From NCBI RefSeq assembly GCF_018305005.1, contig NZ_JAGQEG010000009.1, positions 1-64,000 on the forward strand: DNA of 64,000 nt. Reading direction: 5' to 3'. A model generated the notes under the pieces. The model was not told the origin of the DNA, made no database searches, and saw only the letters and a program-made list of their open reading frames with translations. Below are positions 10,350 through 18,489 of the stretch, piece after piece. Source of the stretch: Collimonas silvisoli (GTDB lineage Bacteria > Pseudomonadota > Gammaproteobacteria > Burkholderiales > Burkholderiaceae_D). A program made the position numbers and the translations under genes. Each line of letters starts with the position of its first letter. Position 1 is the first letter of the stretch.

Positions 10350-11792
10350 ATGACTGCCAGCACTCCAGCATCGACCTCAGTATCCACTTCAGCCTCCAAA
10401 CCGGTGCGTACCCGCTTCGCACCTAGTCCGACCGGTTATCTGCACCTGGGCGGCGCCCGTACCGCACTGTTTTCCTGGGCGTATGCACGTCATTTCGGCG
10501 GCACTTTCGTGCTGCGGATTGAAGATACCGATCTGGAACGTTCGACACCCGAGGCAGTGCAAGCCATCGTCGACGGCATGCAGTGGCTGGGTTTGCAGCA
10601 CGACGAAGGCCCGTTTTACCAAATGCGGCGCATGGACCGCTATCGGGAAGTGATCGCGCAAATGCTGAAACAGGGCACGGCCTATTATTGCTACTCGTCG
10701 CCGGCAGAAGTCGAAGCGATGCGCGAGCGCATGCGCGCCGCCGGCGAAAAGCCGCGCTACGACGGTACCTGGCGCCCGGAACCAGGCAAGATTTTGCCGC
10801 CGGTGCCGGCCGATCGCACGCCGGTAGTGCGCTTCAAGAATCCGCTCGATGGCGAGGTCAGCTGGGACGACGTGGTCAAGGGCAATATCACCATCTCGAA
10901 TCGGGAAATGGACGATCTGGTGATCGCCCGCCCGGACGGTACGCCGACCTACAATTTCTGCGTGGTGGTGGACGATTGGGATATGCAGATTACCCATGTC
11001 ATCCGCGGCGACGATCATGTCAACAACACGCCGCGTCAGATCAATATCTTGAAGGCGCTGGGCGCGGATCTGCCGCTGTACGGCCACGTGCCGATGATCC
11101 TGGGCGCGGATGGCGAAAAATTGTCGAAGCGTCACGGCGCGGTGAGTGTGATGGATTATCCGGCGCAGGGTTATCTGCCGGAAGCGATGCTGAACTATCT
11201 GGCGCGCCTGGGCTGGAGCCATGGCGACGAAGAGATTTTCAGCATGGAGCAGTTTTGCACATGGTTCGATCTCGATCATCTGTCGAAATCGCCGGCGCAA
11301 TTCAATCCGGAAAAATTGGCGTGGATTAACAATCACTACATCAAGCTGGCCGACAATGAGCGTCTGGCGGCCATGGTCAAGCCTTTGATGGAGCAGGACG
11401 GCGCTGATTTCAGCAATGCCCCCGCATTGTCAAAAGTGATCGGCCTGTTGAAAGAGCGCGCCAATACCGTCAATGAAATCGCGGCGGCGGCCATGCTGTT
11501 CTATCGCCAGCCGGCGCCGGATGCCGCTTTGCTGGTACAACACTTTACCGATGCGATCAAACCGGCACTGGCCGATTTCGCGCAGCGTTGTGCAACGGTC
11601 GAGTGGAGCAAGGAAAGCCTGTCGCCGATGATCAAGGAAGTGCTGGCCGCGCACAAGCTGAAGATGCCGCAGATCGCGATGCCATTGCGTCTGATGTTGA
11701 CTGGGCAATTGCAGACGCCGGCGATTGACGCAGTGCTCGAATTGCTGAGTCGCGAGACAGTGATCGGACGTTTGCAACCGTATTTAGTGTAG
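10350..11792 (+). CDS. gltX: Glutamyl-tRNA synthetase
   Basis: Charges tRNA-Glu with glutamate. The 480-residue protein is a class I synthetase. It has the HIGH-equivalent in [16 protein letters not shown] near residue 25, WCWKD-type catalytic core segments such as [16 protein letters not shown] near 215, and the KMSKS-equivalent [11 protein letters not shown] near 255. The first 17 residues are a Ser/Thr-rich extension not seen in most homologues. No clear Shine-Dalgarno precedes the ATG at 10350, so the exact start is uncertain. Two tRNA-Glu genes lie shortly downstream. Confidence 0.96.
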   Translation: MTASTPASTSVSTSASKPVRTRFAPSPTGYLHLGGARTALFSWAYARHFGGTFVLRIEDTDLERSTPEAVQAIVDGMQWLGLQHDEGPFYQMRRMDRYREVIAQMLKQGTAYYCYSSPAEVEAMRERMRAAGEKPRYDGTWRPEPGKILPPVPADRTPVVRFKNPLDGEVSWDDVVKGNITISNREMDDLVIARPDGTPTYNFCVVVDDWDMQITHVIRGDDHVNNTPRQINILKALGADLPLYGHVPMILGADGEKLSKRHGAVSVMDYPAQGYLPEAMLNYLARLGWSHGDEEIFSMEQFCTWFDLDHLSKSPAQFNPEKLAWINNHYIKLADNERLAAMVKPLMEQDGADFSNAPALSKVIGLLKERANTVNEIAAAAMLFYRQPAPDAALLVQHFTDAIKPALADFAQRCATVEWSKESLSPMIKEVLAAHKLKMPQIAMPLRLMLTGQLQTPAIDAVLELLSRETVIGRLQPYLV

Positions 11793-12025
11793 TGCTTCGC
11801 AGGCATTGAAATTTCATAAACGGCGCCTTTTCGCGGCAGGCGTCGTTGCAAATCCTCGCGATAGTCCCGCTATCACTCTGGTTTGCGCCTAGCCTGACAC
11901 GAAAATCCACCATTTCTGAAATTCCACTGCCTACGAAACACTCCACTTGTGTAATTCTGCAATAAATCTGCAAATCGGGATTTACAAGCTCTAAATAAGC
12001 TTGCTATAATCTCGCTTCTGCAAAC
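11793..12025. other. gltX-tRNA intergenic spacer with a tRNA promoter
   Basis: No convincing gene is present. A sigma70-like promoter ends the spacer: TTTACA at 11981-11986, an 18-base spacer, and TATAAT at 12005-12010, placed 15 bases before the tRNA-Ala gene. Confidence 0.6.
11981..12010 (+). promoter_or_regulatory. Sigma70-type promoter for tRNA-Ala
   Basis: The -35 element TTTACA (11981) and the perfect -10 element TATAAT (12005) are 18 bases apart and immediately precede the tRNA. It probably also serves the following tRNA-Glu gene. Confidence 0.75.
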
Positions 12026-12101
<76 letters not shown>

Positions 12102-12153
12102 GCACACAGTAGTAAAAGTAGTAAGGCAGCAAACGTAGTACGGACAGATTAAT

Positions 12154-12229
12154 GTCCCCATCGTCTAGAGGCCTAGGACATCACCCTTTCACGGTGAGTA
12201 CGGGGGTTCGAATCCCCCTGGGGACGCCA
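12154..12229 (+). tRNA. tRNA-Glu (anticodon TTC), first copy
   Basis: A 76-base tRNA with encoded CCA. The acceptor stem GTCCCCA pairs with TGGGGAC, the anticodon loop CCTTTCA carries TTC, and the T loop is GTTCGAA. The second copy at 12383 is identical, and the 14 bases upstream (CGGACAGATTA) are shared too, showing a recent tandem duplication with a 229-base offset. Confidence 0.97.
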
Positions 12230-12310
12230 GAATTATCTTGGTATCGACAGGCAAGCGATCAGAAAGTCGATCGCAGATTTTCGGTATCAGGCGTATTCGA
12301 TACAATCAAT

Positions 12311-12335
12311 AAGGCCGCCCAATGCGGCCTTTATT
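12311..12335 (+). terminator. Terminator after first tRNA-Glu
   Basis: AAGGCCGC (12311-12318) pairs with GCGGCCTT (12324-12331) and is followed by TATTGTTT. It separates the two tRNA-Glu copies. Confidence 0.7.
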
Positions 12336-12382
12336 GTTTCTGTCAGTAGTATGAGCAAGGTCAGCAATACGGACAGATTACT

Positions 12383-12458
12383 GTCCCCATCGTCTAGAGG
12401 CCTAGGACATCACCCTTTCACGGTGAGTACGGGGGTTCGAATCCCCCTGGGGACGCCA
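12383..12458 (+). tRNA. tRNA-Glu (anticodon TTC), second copy
   Basis: Identical to the copy at 12154 over its full 76 bases, with the same short upstream block. It is followed within 6 bases by a strong terminator, and its 3' end plus that terminator are duplicated again at 12585. Confidence 0.97.
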
Positions 12459-12636
12459 GAATAAAAAAGCTCGCGCAAGCGGGCTTTTTTGTTTTGGCGG
12501 CCACAAGTAAGCCGCCTGCGCGGCTTACGCGGGGGATGAGAAGGGAATCGCTTGCAAGCGATTCCGCGGCCTGCGGCATGTAGGCGAATCCCCCTGGGGA
12601 CGCCAGAATAAAAAAGCTCGCGCAAGCGGGCTTTTT
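12438..12636 (+). repeat. 52-bp direct repeat of tRNA-Glu 3' end plus terminator flanking a palindromic insert
   Basis: Bases 12438-12489 and 12585-12636 are the same over 52 bp. They cover the last 21 bases of tRNA-Glu and the full terminator hairpin. The 95 bases between hold two strong inverted repeats: GTAAGCCGC/GCGGCTTAC (12507-12528) and a perfect 22-bp palindrome at 12544-12565 (GGAATCGCTTG and its complement). The layout resembles a target duplication or att-like remnant around a REP-like element. The second repeat copy is not a tRNA gene. Confidence 0.85.
12464..12494 (+). terminator. Intrinsic terminator after second tRNA-Glu
   Basis: AAAAAGCTCGC pairs with GCGGGCTTTTTT around a short GCAA loop, with one G-T pair. 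The T-run is on the plus strand. The duplicated copy at 12611-12641 lies before the convergent TolC gene and may act in both directions. Confidence 0.85.
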
Positions 12637-12655
12637 GTTTTTGTATTCCGCACCA

Positions 12656-14104
12656 TTAAATCTCATCCATCCGCAACCGTCCCAGGCTCGCCGCCAGTCT
12701 TAGTCTTGCAGTTTGCCAATTGCTCAGCGCAAGAATGCGCTGCTGCTGTGCAGAAGCCAGGTCGCTTTGCGCTTTCAGCAGTTCCAGGATAGTGCCGACC
12801 CCCGCCTTATAACGTCCTTGCGCCACATCGAAAGACTGTCTGGCGCTGTGCAGCAGGATGTCGGTGGTGTTGAGATTTTCCGCTTCGGTGCGCAGCGCCT
12901 GCGCGCTTTTCCATACTTCCAGCATCACCTGCTGTTCGACATCGGCCAGATCGGCTTGCTTCGCCTCGGCCTGGGCCTGCGCGCCGCGTACCTTGTATGT
13001 GCGGCTGAAACCGTCGAACAGGGGAATAGTGATCTGCACCCCGATGCTGCGGCTGCTGATGGACTGTCTGGACGAGACCTGGTTGATCGGCGTGTCGTTG
13101 CGGTCGCCGCTGGCAAACAGCGACAGCGTCGGCCGTCCTTCGGCGCGGGCGGCGTCGACTTGCGCTTGCGCCGATTTCCATTGCGCTTGCGCGGCCAGGA
13201 TCTTCGGGTGGATGCGCACTGCGTCGGCGATCAGATCGTCGACCGCCTGCTGCAACAACGGCGCATCGTTGGCTTGCTGGCTCAGGTCGGCCAGGGTCAG
13301 CGGCGTGTTCGGCCGCCAGCCCATGGCGATGGCGAGGCTGCCGAGCGCGCTCTGCAGATCGCCGGCCGCTTGCGCCCGTTTCAGGCTCTCTTGGGCGTAG
13401 GAGGTCTGGGCTTGCAATTTATCGGCCAGGGTGCCGGCGCCGGCTTGGTATTTGGCTGCGCTGGCCTTGAAACTGCGTTCGGCCGCTTGTTCGGCATCCA
13501 TGGTCGCCGTCAGCATGGCTTGCGCCGCCTGGGCCTGGTAGAAACCTTGCACGGTATTGAGAAACACCGTTTGCAGCGTATCGTCCTGGGTGGCGTTGGC
13601 GGCGTTGAGCAATTGCCGCGCACTTTCCAGGTTGGCGGCGCGCAGGCCGAAATCGTACAGCACCCAGCTCAAGCTCAGATTGGCGGTGCTGCTGTCGGTC
13701 TTGAGCGACGAATCGGCTTGCGGAAAGTCGGGATAGGTGGTGCGGCTATGGCCTTTGCTTCTGCTGCCGCTGGCGTTCAGACTGGGCAAATAGGCGGCGC
13801 GGCTGACACCCACCGCCGCGGCCTGCACCTTGACATTGGCCCAGGCCTGGCGCGTCTGCGGATTGCGGCATAGTGCGCGCTCGACGGCGTCGAGCAGGGT
13901 CAGCGGGCTAGGTAACTGCGCGCTGAAGCCACAGCTGGTGCTGCCGGCGACGGCGGCGCTTGCCGGCGTGCCGGAAATCTCATTCGCGGTGCGCAGAGGA
14001 TCGGCCCAGATGGCGTCCGCATGGCTCGGCGCAGAGACCATCAACGTCAGCGCCAGCATTGACCCTAGCGCTGGATGCAAGGCGCGTTTTACCGAAACTG
14101 TCAT
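12656..14104 (-). CDS. TolC-family outer membrane channel of the peptide exporter
   Basis: Outer membrane efflux/secretion duct that completes a type I secretion machine. The 482-residue protein has a signal peptide (LALTLMVSAPSHADA, cleavage near residue 31). Two TolC/OEP repeats follow, with long helical stretches rich in Ala, Gln and Leu. Typical motifs are LSWVLYDFGLR near 150, LPSLNASGSRS near 105, and IPLFDGFSRTYKVRGAQAQ near 360-380. The start overlaps the stop of the ABC exporter by 4 bases (ATGA), so translation is coupled. It is the last gene of the locus that starts with the double-glycine peptide at 17773. Confidence 0.88.
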   Translation of the reverse strand: MTVSVKRALHPALGSMLALTLMVSAPSHADAIWADPLRTANEISGTPASAAVAGSTSCGFSAQLPSPLTLLDAVERALCRNPQTRQAWANVKVQAAAVGVSRAAYLPSLNASGSRSKGHSRTTYPDFPQADSSLKTDSSTANLSLSWVLYDFGLRAANLESARQLLNAANATQDDTLQTVFLNTVQGFYQAQAAQAMLTATMDAEQAAERSFKASAAKYQAGAGTLADKLQAQTSYAQESLKRAQAAGDLQSALGSLAIAMGWRPNTPLTLADLSQQANDAPLLQQAVDDLIADAVRIHPKILAAQAQWKSAQAQVDAARAEGRPTLSLFASGDRNDTPINQVSSRQSISSRSIGVQITIPLFDGFSRTYKVRGAQAQAEAKQADLADVEQQVMLEVWKSAQALRTEAENLNTTDILLHSARQSFDVAQGRYKAGVGTILELLKAQSDLASAQQQRILALSNWQTARLRLAASLGRLRMDEI

Positions 14105-16251
14105 GCCGTTGTTGCTTCTCTCTGCGCATCGGCATCCTGCGCCGGCAACAACCGATCATCGATCACCTTGCCGCCCGCCAGGACGATGGCGCGCTCGGCG
14201 CTGTTGATGGTCTCGGGGCGATGGGCGACGATCACACGGGTGATGTTGATGGATTGGATGGCGGCATTGACCAGGTGCTCGCGTTCGATGTCGAGATGGC
14301 TGGTGGCTTCATCGAGAAACAGAATGGTCGGTTTCTTGTAGAGTGCACGGGCCAGCAGCACCCGTTGCTTCTGGCCGCCCGAGAGGATGGTGCCCATGTC
14401 GCCGACCAGCGTGTTGTAGCCCATCGGCATGCGCGTAATATCCTGATGGATCGCCGCCAGCCGGGCGCATTCGGCGATCCAGGCGTGATCGGCCTGCGGA
14501 TCGAAGAAACTGATGTTGTCGGCCAGCGAGCCGGCGAACAGCACATCGTCCTGCAGCACGGTGCCGACCATCCGGCGCAGGGTATCGAGACCGACCTGGC
14601 TGACGCTCTGGCCGCCGATCAGCACTTCGCCTTCCGTTGGCGGCAAGATCCCCAGCAGGATATTGATCAGCGTGGTCTTGCCGCAGCCGGACGGGCCGAC
14701 GATGGCCACCGATGCGCCGGCGGCGATCTGGAAGGAGACATCGTCCAGCACATACGGCTCCTGCTCGGCGTAGCGGAAGCGCAAGCCGCGCACTTCCAGC
14801 GACGGCGTCAGCGCCGCATCGCGTTCATCCAGATTGCGGCCATGCGTGGTTTCCGGCGGCTGCAGCACGATATCGGCCAGCCGTTCGCCTTGCAATTGCA
14901 GCATCTTGAGTTCGACGAACTTGTCGATCAGGGAGCTGACGCGGCTGTCGAACTGCCCCTTGTAGGCATTGAAGGCCATCAAGACGCCGACCGTGAAATT
15001 GCCGTCCATGACCATCCTGGCGCCGAGCCAGATGACCAGGATATTTTCCAGGCCGAACAGCAAGCCGTTGAGCGCTTTGTAGAGCAGGCCCAGTTTCTGG
15101 GTGCGCAGATCGGCATTGATCTGGTCCACCAGCAAGCTCAGCCAGCTGGCGCGGCGCTCATCCTGGCGCTGGAACAGCTTGATGGTCTTGACGCCGCGGA
15201 TGGTTTCCAGGAAATGGGATTGCTGCTTGGCGGCGTGGATGATCTGCTCTTCGGTGGCGTGCCGCAAGGGCGCAAACCAGGCCCAGCGTCCCAGCCCGTA
15301 CAACAGCATGGCGCCGATGGCGATCCAGGCCAGCAGCGGGCTGTAGATGCACATCAATGCCAGCGTGACGATGGTCATCACGCCATCCAGGATCGCTTCC
15401 AGGAACGAGGTCGTCAGCGTGTGCTGGATGGTGCCGACCGAGCCGAAACGCGAGACCACGTCGCCCAGATGGCGCTTCTCAAAGTAGGCCACCGGCAGCC
15501 GTAGCAAGTGCGTAAAAACATTGGCCTGCCATTGCACATTCAAGGTCGTGCTCATATACATCAGGACCCAGCTGCGGACGATGTCCACCGCCTGTTGCAT
15601 CAGCATCAGCAGGCCGAAGCCCAGGGCCAGCGTGGTCAGCAAGTCGCGGCTGGCGGAGACCAGCACATTGTCGATCACCCATTGCAGGAAGAACGGGCTG
15701 ACCACCGCAAACACTTCCAGCGCCAGCGACAGCAGCAGGATCTGGCTGAAGGAGCGGTACAAGCCGGTGACGCGGCCCAGCAAGCCGCGCAGGCGCACCG
15801 TCTGTTTTTCTTCCGCTTTCTTGAAGCCGGGATGCGGCCACAGTTCGAGCGCCACGCCGGTGAAGGCTTTGGCGATTTCCTCCAGGGGCAGCTGGCGGAT
15901 GCCGAAGGCCGGATCGTGGATCGTCACCGAACGCGTGCCGACTTCCTGCAGCACCACGAAGTGATTCAGATTCCAGTGCAGGATGCAGGGCAGCTTGAGC
16001 TGCGCCAGATCCTCCAGATCGAGTTTCAGCGGACGCGTCGCCAGTTCCAGTTGATCGGCAATCGCGATCAGGTCGCGCAGGGTGGAACCCTTGAGCGAGA
16101 CCGGGAAGCGGCGTCGCAGCGTCGCCAGGTCGGTGCGGTAGCCGTAGTAGCCGGCCACCATGCCCAGGCAGGCGAGGCCGCATTCGGTGGCTTCGGTTTG
16201 CAGCATCAGCGGCAGGGTCGGCTGCAAGCCGAAGGAGAGTCGATTGCGCAT
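14101..16251 (-). CDS. C39-peptidase ABC exporter (bacteriocin/microcin type)
   Basis: Inner-membrane exporter that cuts a double-glycine leader from a precursor peptide and pumps the mature peptide out. I start it at 16251 (716 residues), 2 bases after the fusion-protein stop, rather than at 16296 inside that gene. The N-terminal C39 peptidase has the full catalytic set: Gln18 and Cys24 in LQTEATECGLACLG, His97 in NLNHFVVL and Asp113 in IHDPAFG. It should therefore be an active processing enzyme and not an inactive HlyB-like domain. A six-span membrane region (about 160-440) and an ATPase follow, with Walker A GPSGCGKTT near 515, LSGGQKQR and ILFLDEATSHLD near 630. It is flanked by HlyD- and TolC-type partners. 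Confidence 0.92.
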   Translation of the reverse strand: MRNRLSFGLQPTLPLMLQTEATECGLACLGMVAGYYGYRTDLATLRRRFPVSLKGSTLRDLIAIADQLELATRPLKLDLEDLAQLKLPCILHWNLNHFVVLQEVGTRSVTIHDPAFGIRQLPLEEIAKAFTGVALELWPHPGFKKAEEKQTVRLRGLLGRVTGLYRSFSQILLLSLALEVFAVVSPFFLQWVIDNVLVSASRDLLTTLALGFGLLMLMQQAVDIVRSWVLMYMSTTLNVQWQANVFTHLLRLPVAYFEKRHLGDVVSRFGSVGTIQHTLTTSFLEAILDGVMTIVTLALMCIYSPLLAWIAIGAMLLYGLGRWAWFAPLRHATEEQIIHAAKQQSHFLETIRGVKTIKLFQRQDERRASWLSLLVDQINADLRTQKLGLLYKALNGLLFGLENILVIWLGARMVMDGNFTVGVLMAFNAYKGQFDSRVSSLIDKFVELKMLQLQGERLADIVLQPPETTHGRNLDERDAALTPSLEVRGLRFRYAEQEPYVLDDVSFQIAAGASVAIVGPSGCGKTTLINILLGILPPTEGEVLIGGQSVSQVGLDTLRRMVGTVLQDDVLFAGSLADNISFFDPQADHAWIAECARLAAIHQDITRMPMGYNTLVGDMGTILSGGQKQRVLLARALYKKPTILFLDEATSHLDIEREHLVNAAIQSINITRVIVAHRPETINSAERAIVLAGGKVIDDRLLPAQDADAQREATTA

Positions 16252-16253
16252 GG

Positions 16254-17510
16254 TCAGAGCTTGCCGGTCAGGCTGTAGAGGGGGTCCAGCACCCATTCGT
16301 AGAGATGGAGTTTTTCTTGCTGGACATCGGCTTCCAGCAGCATGCCGGCTTGCAGCGCCTGCGGCTTGCCGTAGGCGGTGACTTGCTGCGACGCCAGCAG
16401 GACGTTGATGCGATACATCGGTTCGCTGTTGCTGCCGCCGGCCGGCGCGCCGATGGTGTTCAATTCATTGTTGGGCAGGGCGGTCTTTGCCACCGATTCC
16501 ACCACGCCCTTGTGGTGGCCGAATTTCTGGTAGGGATAGGCTTGATAGCGGATCAGCACCTGGTCGCCGGGGCGGATAAAGCCGATCGCCCGGCTCGGCG
16601 CATACAGTTCGGCGCGCAAGGCGGCGCCGGCCGGCACGATGCTGACCAGCGGCCGGTTGCCGTCGACCGCCTGGCCGGCGTCGGCAATCACCGCAGTGGC
16701 GACGCCGGCTTCCGGGGCGGTGATGACGATGCGGCGCTTGGCTTCGCTTTCGGTCAGTTCCTGGCCGGTGCTGGAAAGGCTGCGGTCAATCTGCGCCAGC
16801 TGGTTCTGCTGCTTCAAGGACAGCCCGCTCAGCTCGCTCCGCTGCGCCGACAAGTCGCGGCCGACGCTGATGTGGTCGCGCTCCAGGCTTTGCTGGCGGT
16901 TCTTCTGATCGAGCAGGTCTTCCTGCTTTTGCTGGAATTGTTCTTTGGAGATGTAGTCCTGCTGCAGCAAGCCTTGATAACGCTGCAGGGTTTCCTGGGC
17001 CAGCTTGACGCGGTCCTGCTGGCCGGCAATCTGCTTATCCAGCTTGGCCAGTTCATTGCCGAGGCCGGCAATTTTATTGTGCAGGCCGCTGCGTTCTTCC
17101 TGTTGCAACAAGCGGGTCTTTTGCATTTCGTCGCGCAGGCTGGCCTGGCGTTGCTCGACCTGGCCGCTGATGGCCGCCTGGATAGCCCCTAAAGTGCTGC
17201 TCTGGCGTTCGCTGGACAATACATACAACTCCTCTCCAGCTTGCACCGGCTGGCCTTCCTTCACATGCTGCTCGACGACGACGCCGGCTTGCGGCGCATA
17301 GACCTTGATCAGGCCGGTATCGGGCAGCAGCTGGCCGCTGACGGTGCTGTGCTTGGTGTAGCTGCCCCAGGCCAGGAAGGCGCAGACGATCGCCGCCAGC
17401 GCCACGGCGAAGGTGGTCAGGAAGGTGAATGTAATCGGGCGGATCAGGATGATGTCGCCTAGCCATTTGGTTTGCTGCGCGGCGAGCGCTTGATCGCGGA
17501 ATAAACTCAT
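16254..17510 (-). CDS. HlyD/CvaA-type membrane fusion protein
   Basis: Periplasmic adaptor linking the ABC exporter to the outer membrane channel. I start it at 17510 (MSLFRDQAL, 418 residues), removing nine upstream residues with no support. One membrane span near residues 22-45 (FLTTFAVALAAIVCAFLAW) is followed by a biotinyl-lipoyl-like segment (VYAPQAGVVVEQHVKEGQPV, near 62-81), a long coiled coil (about 100-240) and the HlyD C-terminal domain with APSRAIGFIRPGDQVLIRYQ-type sequence near 300. A terminator hairpin lies just upstream, between it and the precursor peptide. A broken paralogue of its first 50 codons survives at 19.4-19.6 kb. Confidence 0.9.
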   Translation of the reverse strand: MSLFRDQALAAQQTKWLGDIILIRPITFTFLTTFAVALAAIVCAFLAWGSYTKHSTVSGQLLPDTGLIKVYAPQAGVVVEQHVKEGQPVQAGEELYVLSSERQSSTLGAIQAAISGQVEQRQASLRDEMQKTRLLQQEERSGLHNKIAGLGNELAKLDKQIAGQQDRVKLAQETLQRYQGLLQQDYISKEQFQQKQEDLLDQKNRQQSLERDHISVGRDLSAQRSELSGLSLKQQNQLAQIDRSLSSTGQELTESEAKRRIVITAPEAGVATAVIADAGQAVDGNRPLVSIVPAGAALRAELYAPSRAIGFIRPGDQVLIRYQAYPYQKFGHHKGVVESVAKTALPNNELNTIGAPAGGSNSEPMYRINVLLASQQVTAYGKPQALQAGMLLEADVQQEKLHLYEWVLDPLYSLTGKL

Positions 17511-17523
17511 GTTTCTTTGCAAT

Positions 17524-17554
17524 AAAAAACACGGCATATTCGTGCCGTGTTTTG
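17524..17554 (-). terminator. Intrinsic terminator between precursor peptide and exporter genes
   Basis: On the minus strand AAAACACGGCA (plus 17543-17553) pairs with TGCCGTGTTTT (plus 17526-17536) around a 6-base loop, followed by a T-rich stretch. It lies 14-45 bases upstream of the HlyD start, so most transcripts from the peptide gene would stop here and a fraction would read into the exporter genes. Confidence 0.8.
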
Positions 17555-17584
17555 AAAATTTACCCTTAGGAAATTTTGGGTGAC

Positions 17585-17773
17585 TTAGCCGGGCATTGGC
17601 CCAGGTGGAGTTGGCTTAGGTGGGGTTGGCTTAGGTGGGGTTGGCACAGATGGGGTTGGTGACCTCGTATAACTGTTGGAATAACGGGTAAAACAGCACC
17701 ATCGGAGCAGGCAACAAAAAAAGCCGCCGCTTACTTCCTCAGTTTCCTTCGTAGACAACTGTCTAATAGCCAT
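17585..17773 (-). CDS. Double-glycine leader peptide, Cys- and Pro-rich (microcin/bacteriocin-like precursor)
   Basis: A 62-residue precursor. AAAGGAG sits 5 bases before the ATG. The leader MAIRQLSTKETEEVSGG matches the C39-recognised pattern (Leu, Glu and Val at the usual spacing before Gly-Gly), predicting cleavage after residue 17. The 45-residue core starts with a hydrophobic cluster holding two Cys pairs (FFCCLLRWCCF). It continues with a basic, Ser/Tyr stretch and ends with a proline-rich tail of PTPPK repeats encoded by a 15-bp tandem repeat. It lies directly upstream of the exporter set, which is its likely export route. Function (antibacterial peptide, signal or other) is inferred. 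No immunity gene is obvious beside it. Confidence 0.75.
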   Translation of the reverse strand: MAIRQLSTKETEEVSGGFFCCLLRWCCFTRYSNSYTRSPTPSVPTPPKPTPPKPTPPGPMPG

Positions 17774-18050
17774 GCTTACTCCTTTAGATTAAAAAATGCC
17801 ACTAGTGGCGATGTCGCAATCCCATGGTGAGATTGAATGTGCAACAACATGGATTTATGATTTTTACATCTAAGTGTAAAAAAGGCAATTAATAAAAAAA
17901 TAACAATTACCTAAATGAAATATTGAAATTCATCCCGGGGATGGCTGAGGGCATTGCAATTTGCCAGCGCGCATAAAAACCAAAAGGCCGCATGAGCGGC
18001 CTTTTGGTTTTTGTACATAGTCGACGCATTTTTATTGCGCTTGGTGATTG
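17774..18050. other. AT-rich spacer upstream of precursor peptide
   Basis: No gene is seen. The AT-rich part (17860-17920) is likely to hold the promoter of the peptide gene, but I could not fix -35 and -10 boxes. A bidirectional terminator occupies 17975-18013. Confidence 0.4.
17975..18013. terminator. Strong bidirectional terminator
   Basis: AAAACCAAAAGGCCGC pairs perfectly with GCGGCCTTTTGGTTTT around an ATGA loop. A and T tracts on both sides let it work on either strand. It closes the minus-strand gene at 18051 and isolates the peptide-export locus. Confidence 0.85.
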
Positions 18051-18353
18051 TTATCTACGCCCCGTCATCTCACGCGCAGCTTGCATGTCGCGCTCAAAAT
18101 TTGCGCGGGCTTCCTTGCGGCAGTCGGCTGCTTCATGGCCGCGTATCGCGTGGCAATCCTTCATGGCTTGCGCATAGGCGTTGGTGTTTTCCTTCTTCAT
18201 GGTTTGGAAACGCGCTTGCGATGTCTTGTCTTCGGTGTGCCAGCGTGGGGGGTCTTTGAGTTCTACGTTTTCTTCGGCTGCACTGGCATGCAGCGCAAAA
18301 GCATTGGCGGCGATAAAGAGTGATAGCCATAGCGGTTTAAGTTTTATGTTCAT
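18051..18353 (-). CDS. Small periplasmic protein of unknown function
   Basis: A 100-residue exported protein. AAGGAGG precedes the ATG. A Sec signal peptide (LSLFIAANAFALHASA) is cleaved near residue 25. The mature part is charged and helical, with two Cys in DCHAIRGHEAADCRKEAR (near 68-85) that could form a disulfide. Similar Cys-containing charged small proteins are common and uncharacterised in Burkholderiales. No link to the peptide locus is evident beyond position. Confidence 0.65.
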   Translation of the reverse strand: MNIKLKPLWLSLFIAANAFALHASAAEENVELKDPPRWHTEDKTSQARFQTMKKENTNAYAQAMKDCHAIRGHEAADCRKEARANFERDMQAAREMTGRR

Positions 18354-18489
18354 GATGCCTCCTTGTTTTTTTGCATCCGGCGAGATGCCGGATGCAAAAC
18401 GGATTGCTCAAGTGCATAACTTCGCCTGGTCTGAACAGCAGCAAGATCGGCGCGGCCGCCAGGGTTCATCAGATAATCGCGCCGCGTTA

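Noticed and set aside
12152-12349. 65-codon frame across tRNA-Glu
   Set aside because: It consists mostly of tRNA sequence. The RNA gene explains it.
17821-17975. Small frames in the AT-rich spacer upstream of the precursor peptide
   Set aside because: All are under 25 codons, without a leader pattern or ribosome-binding site.
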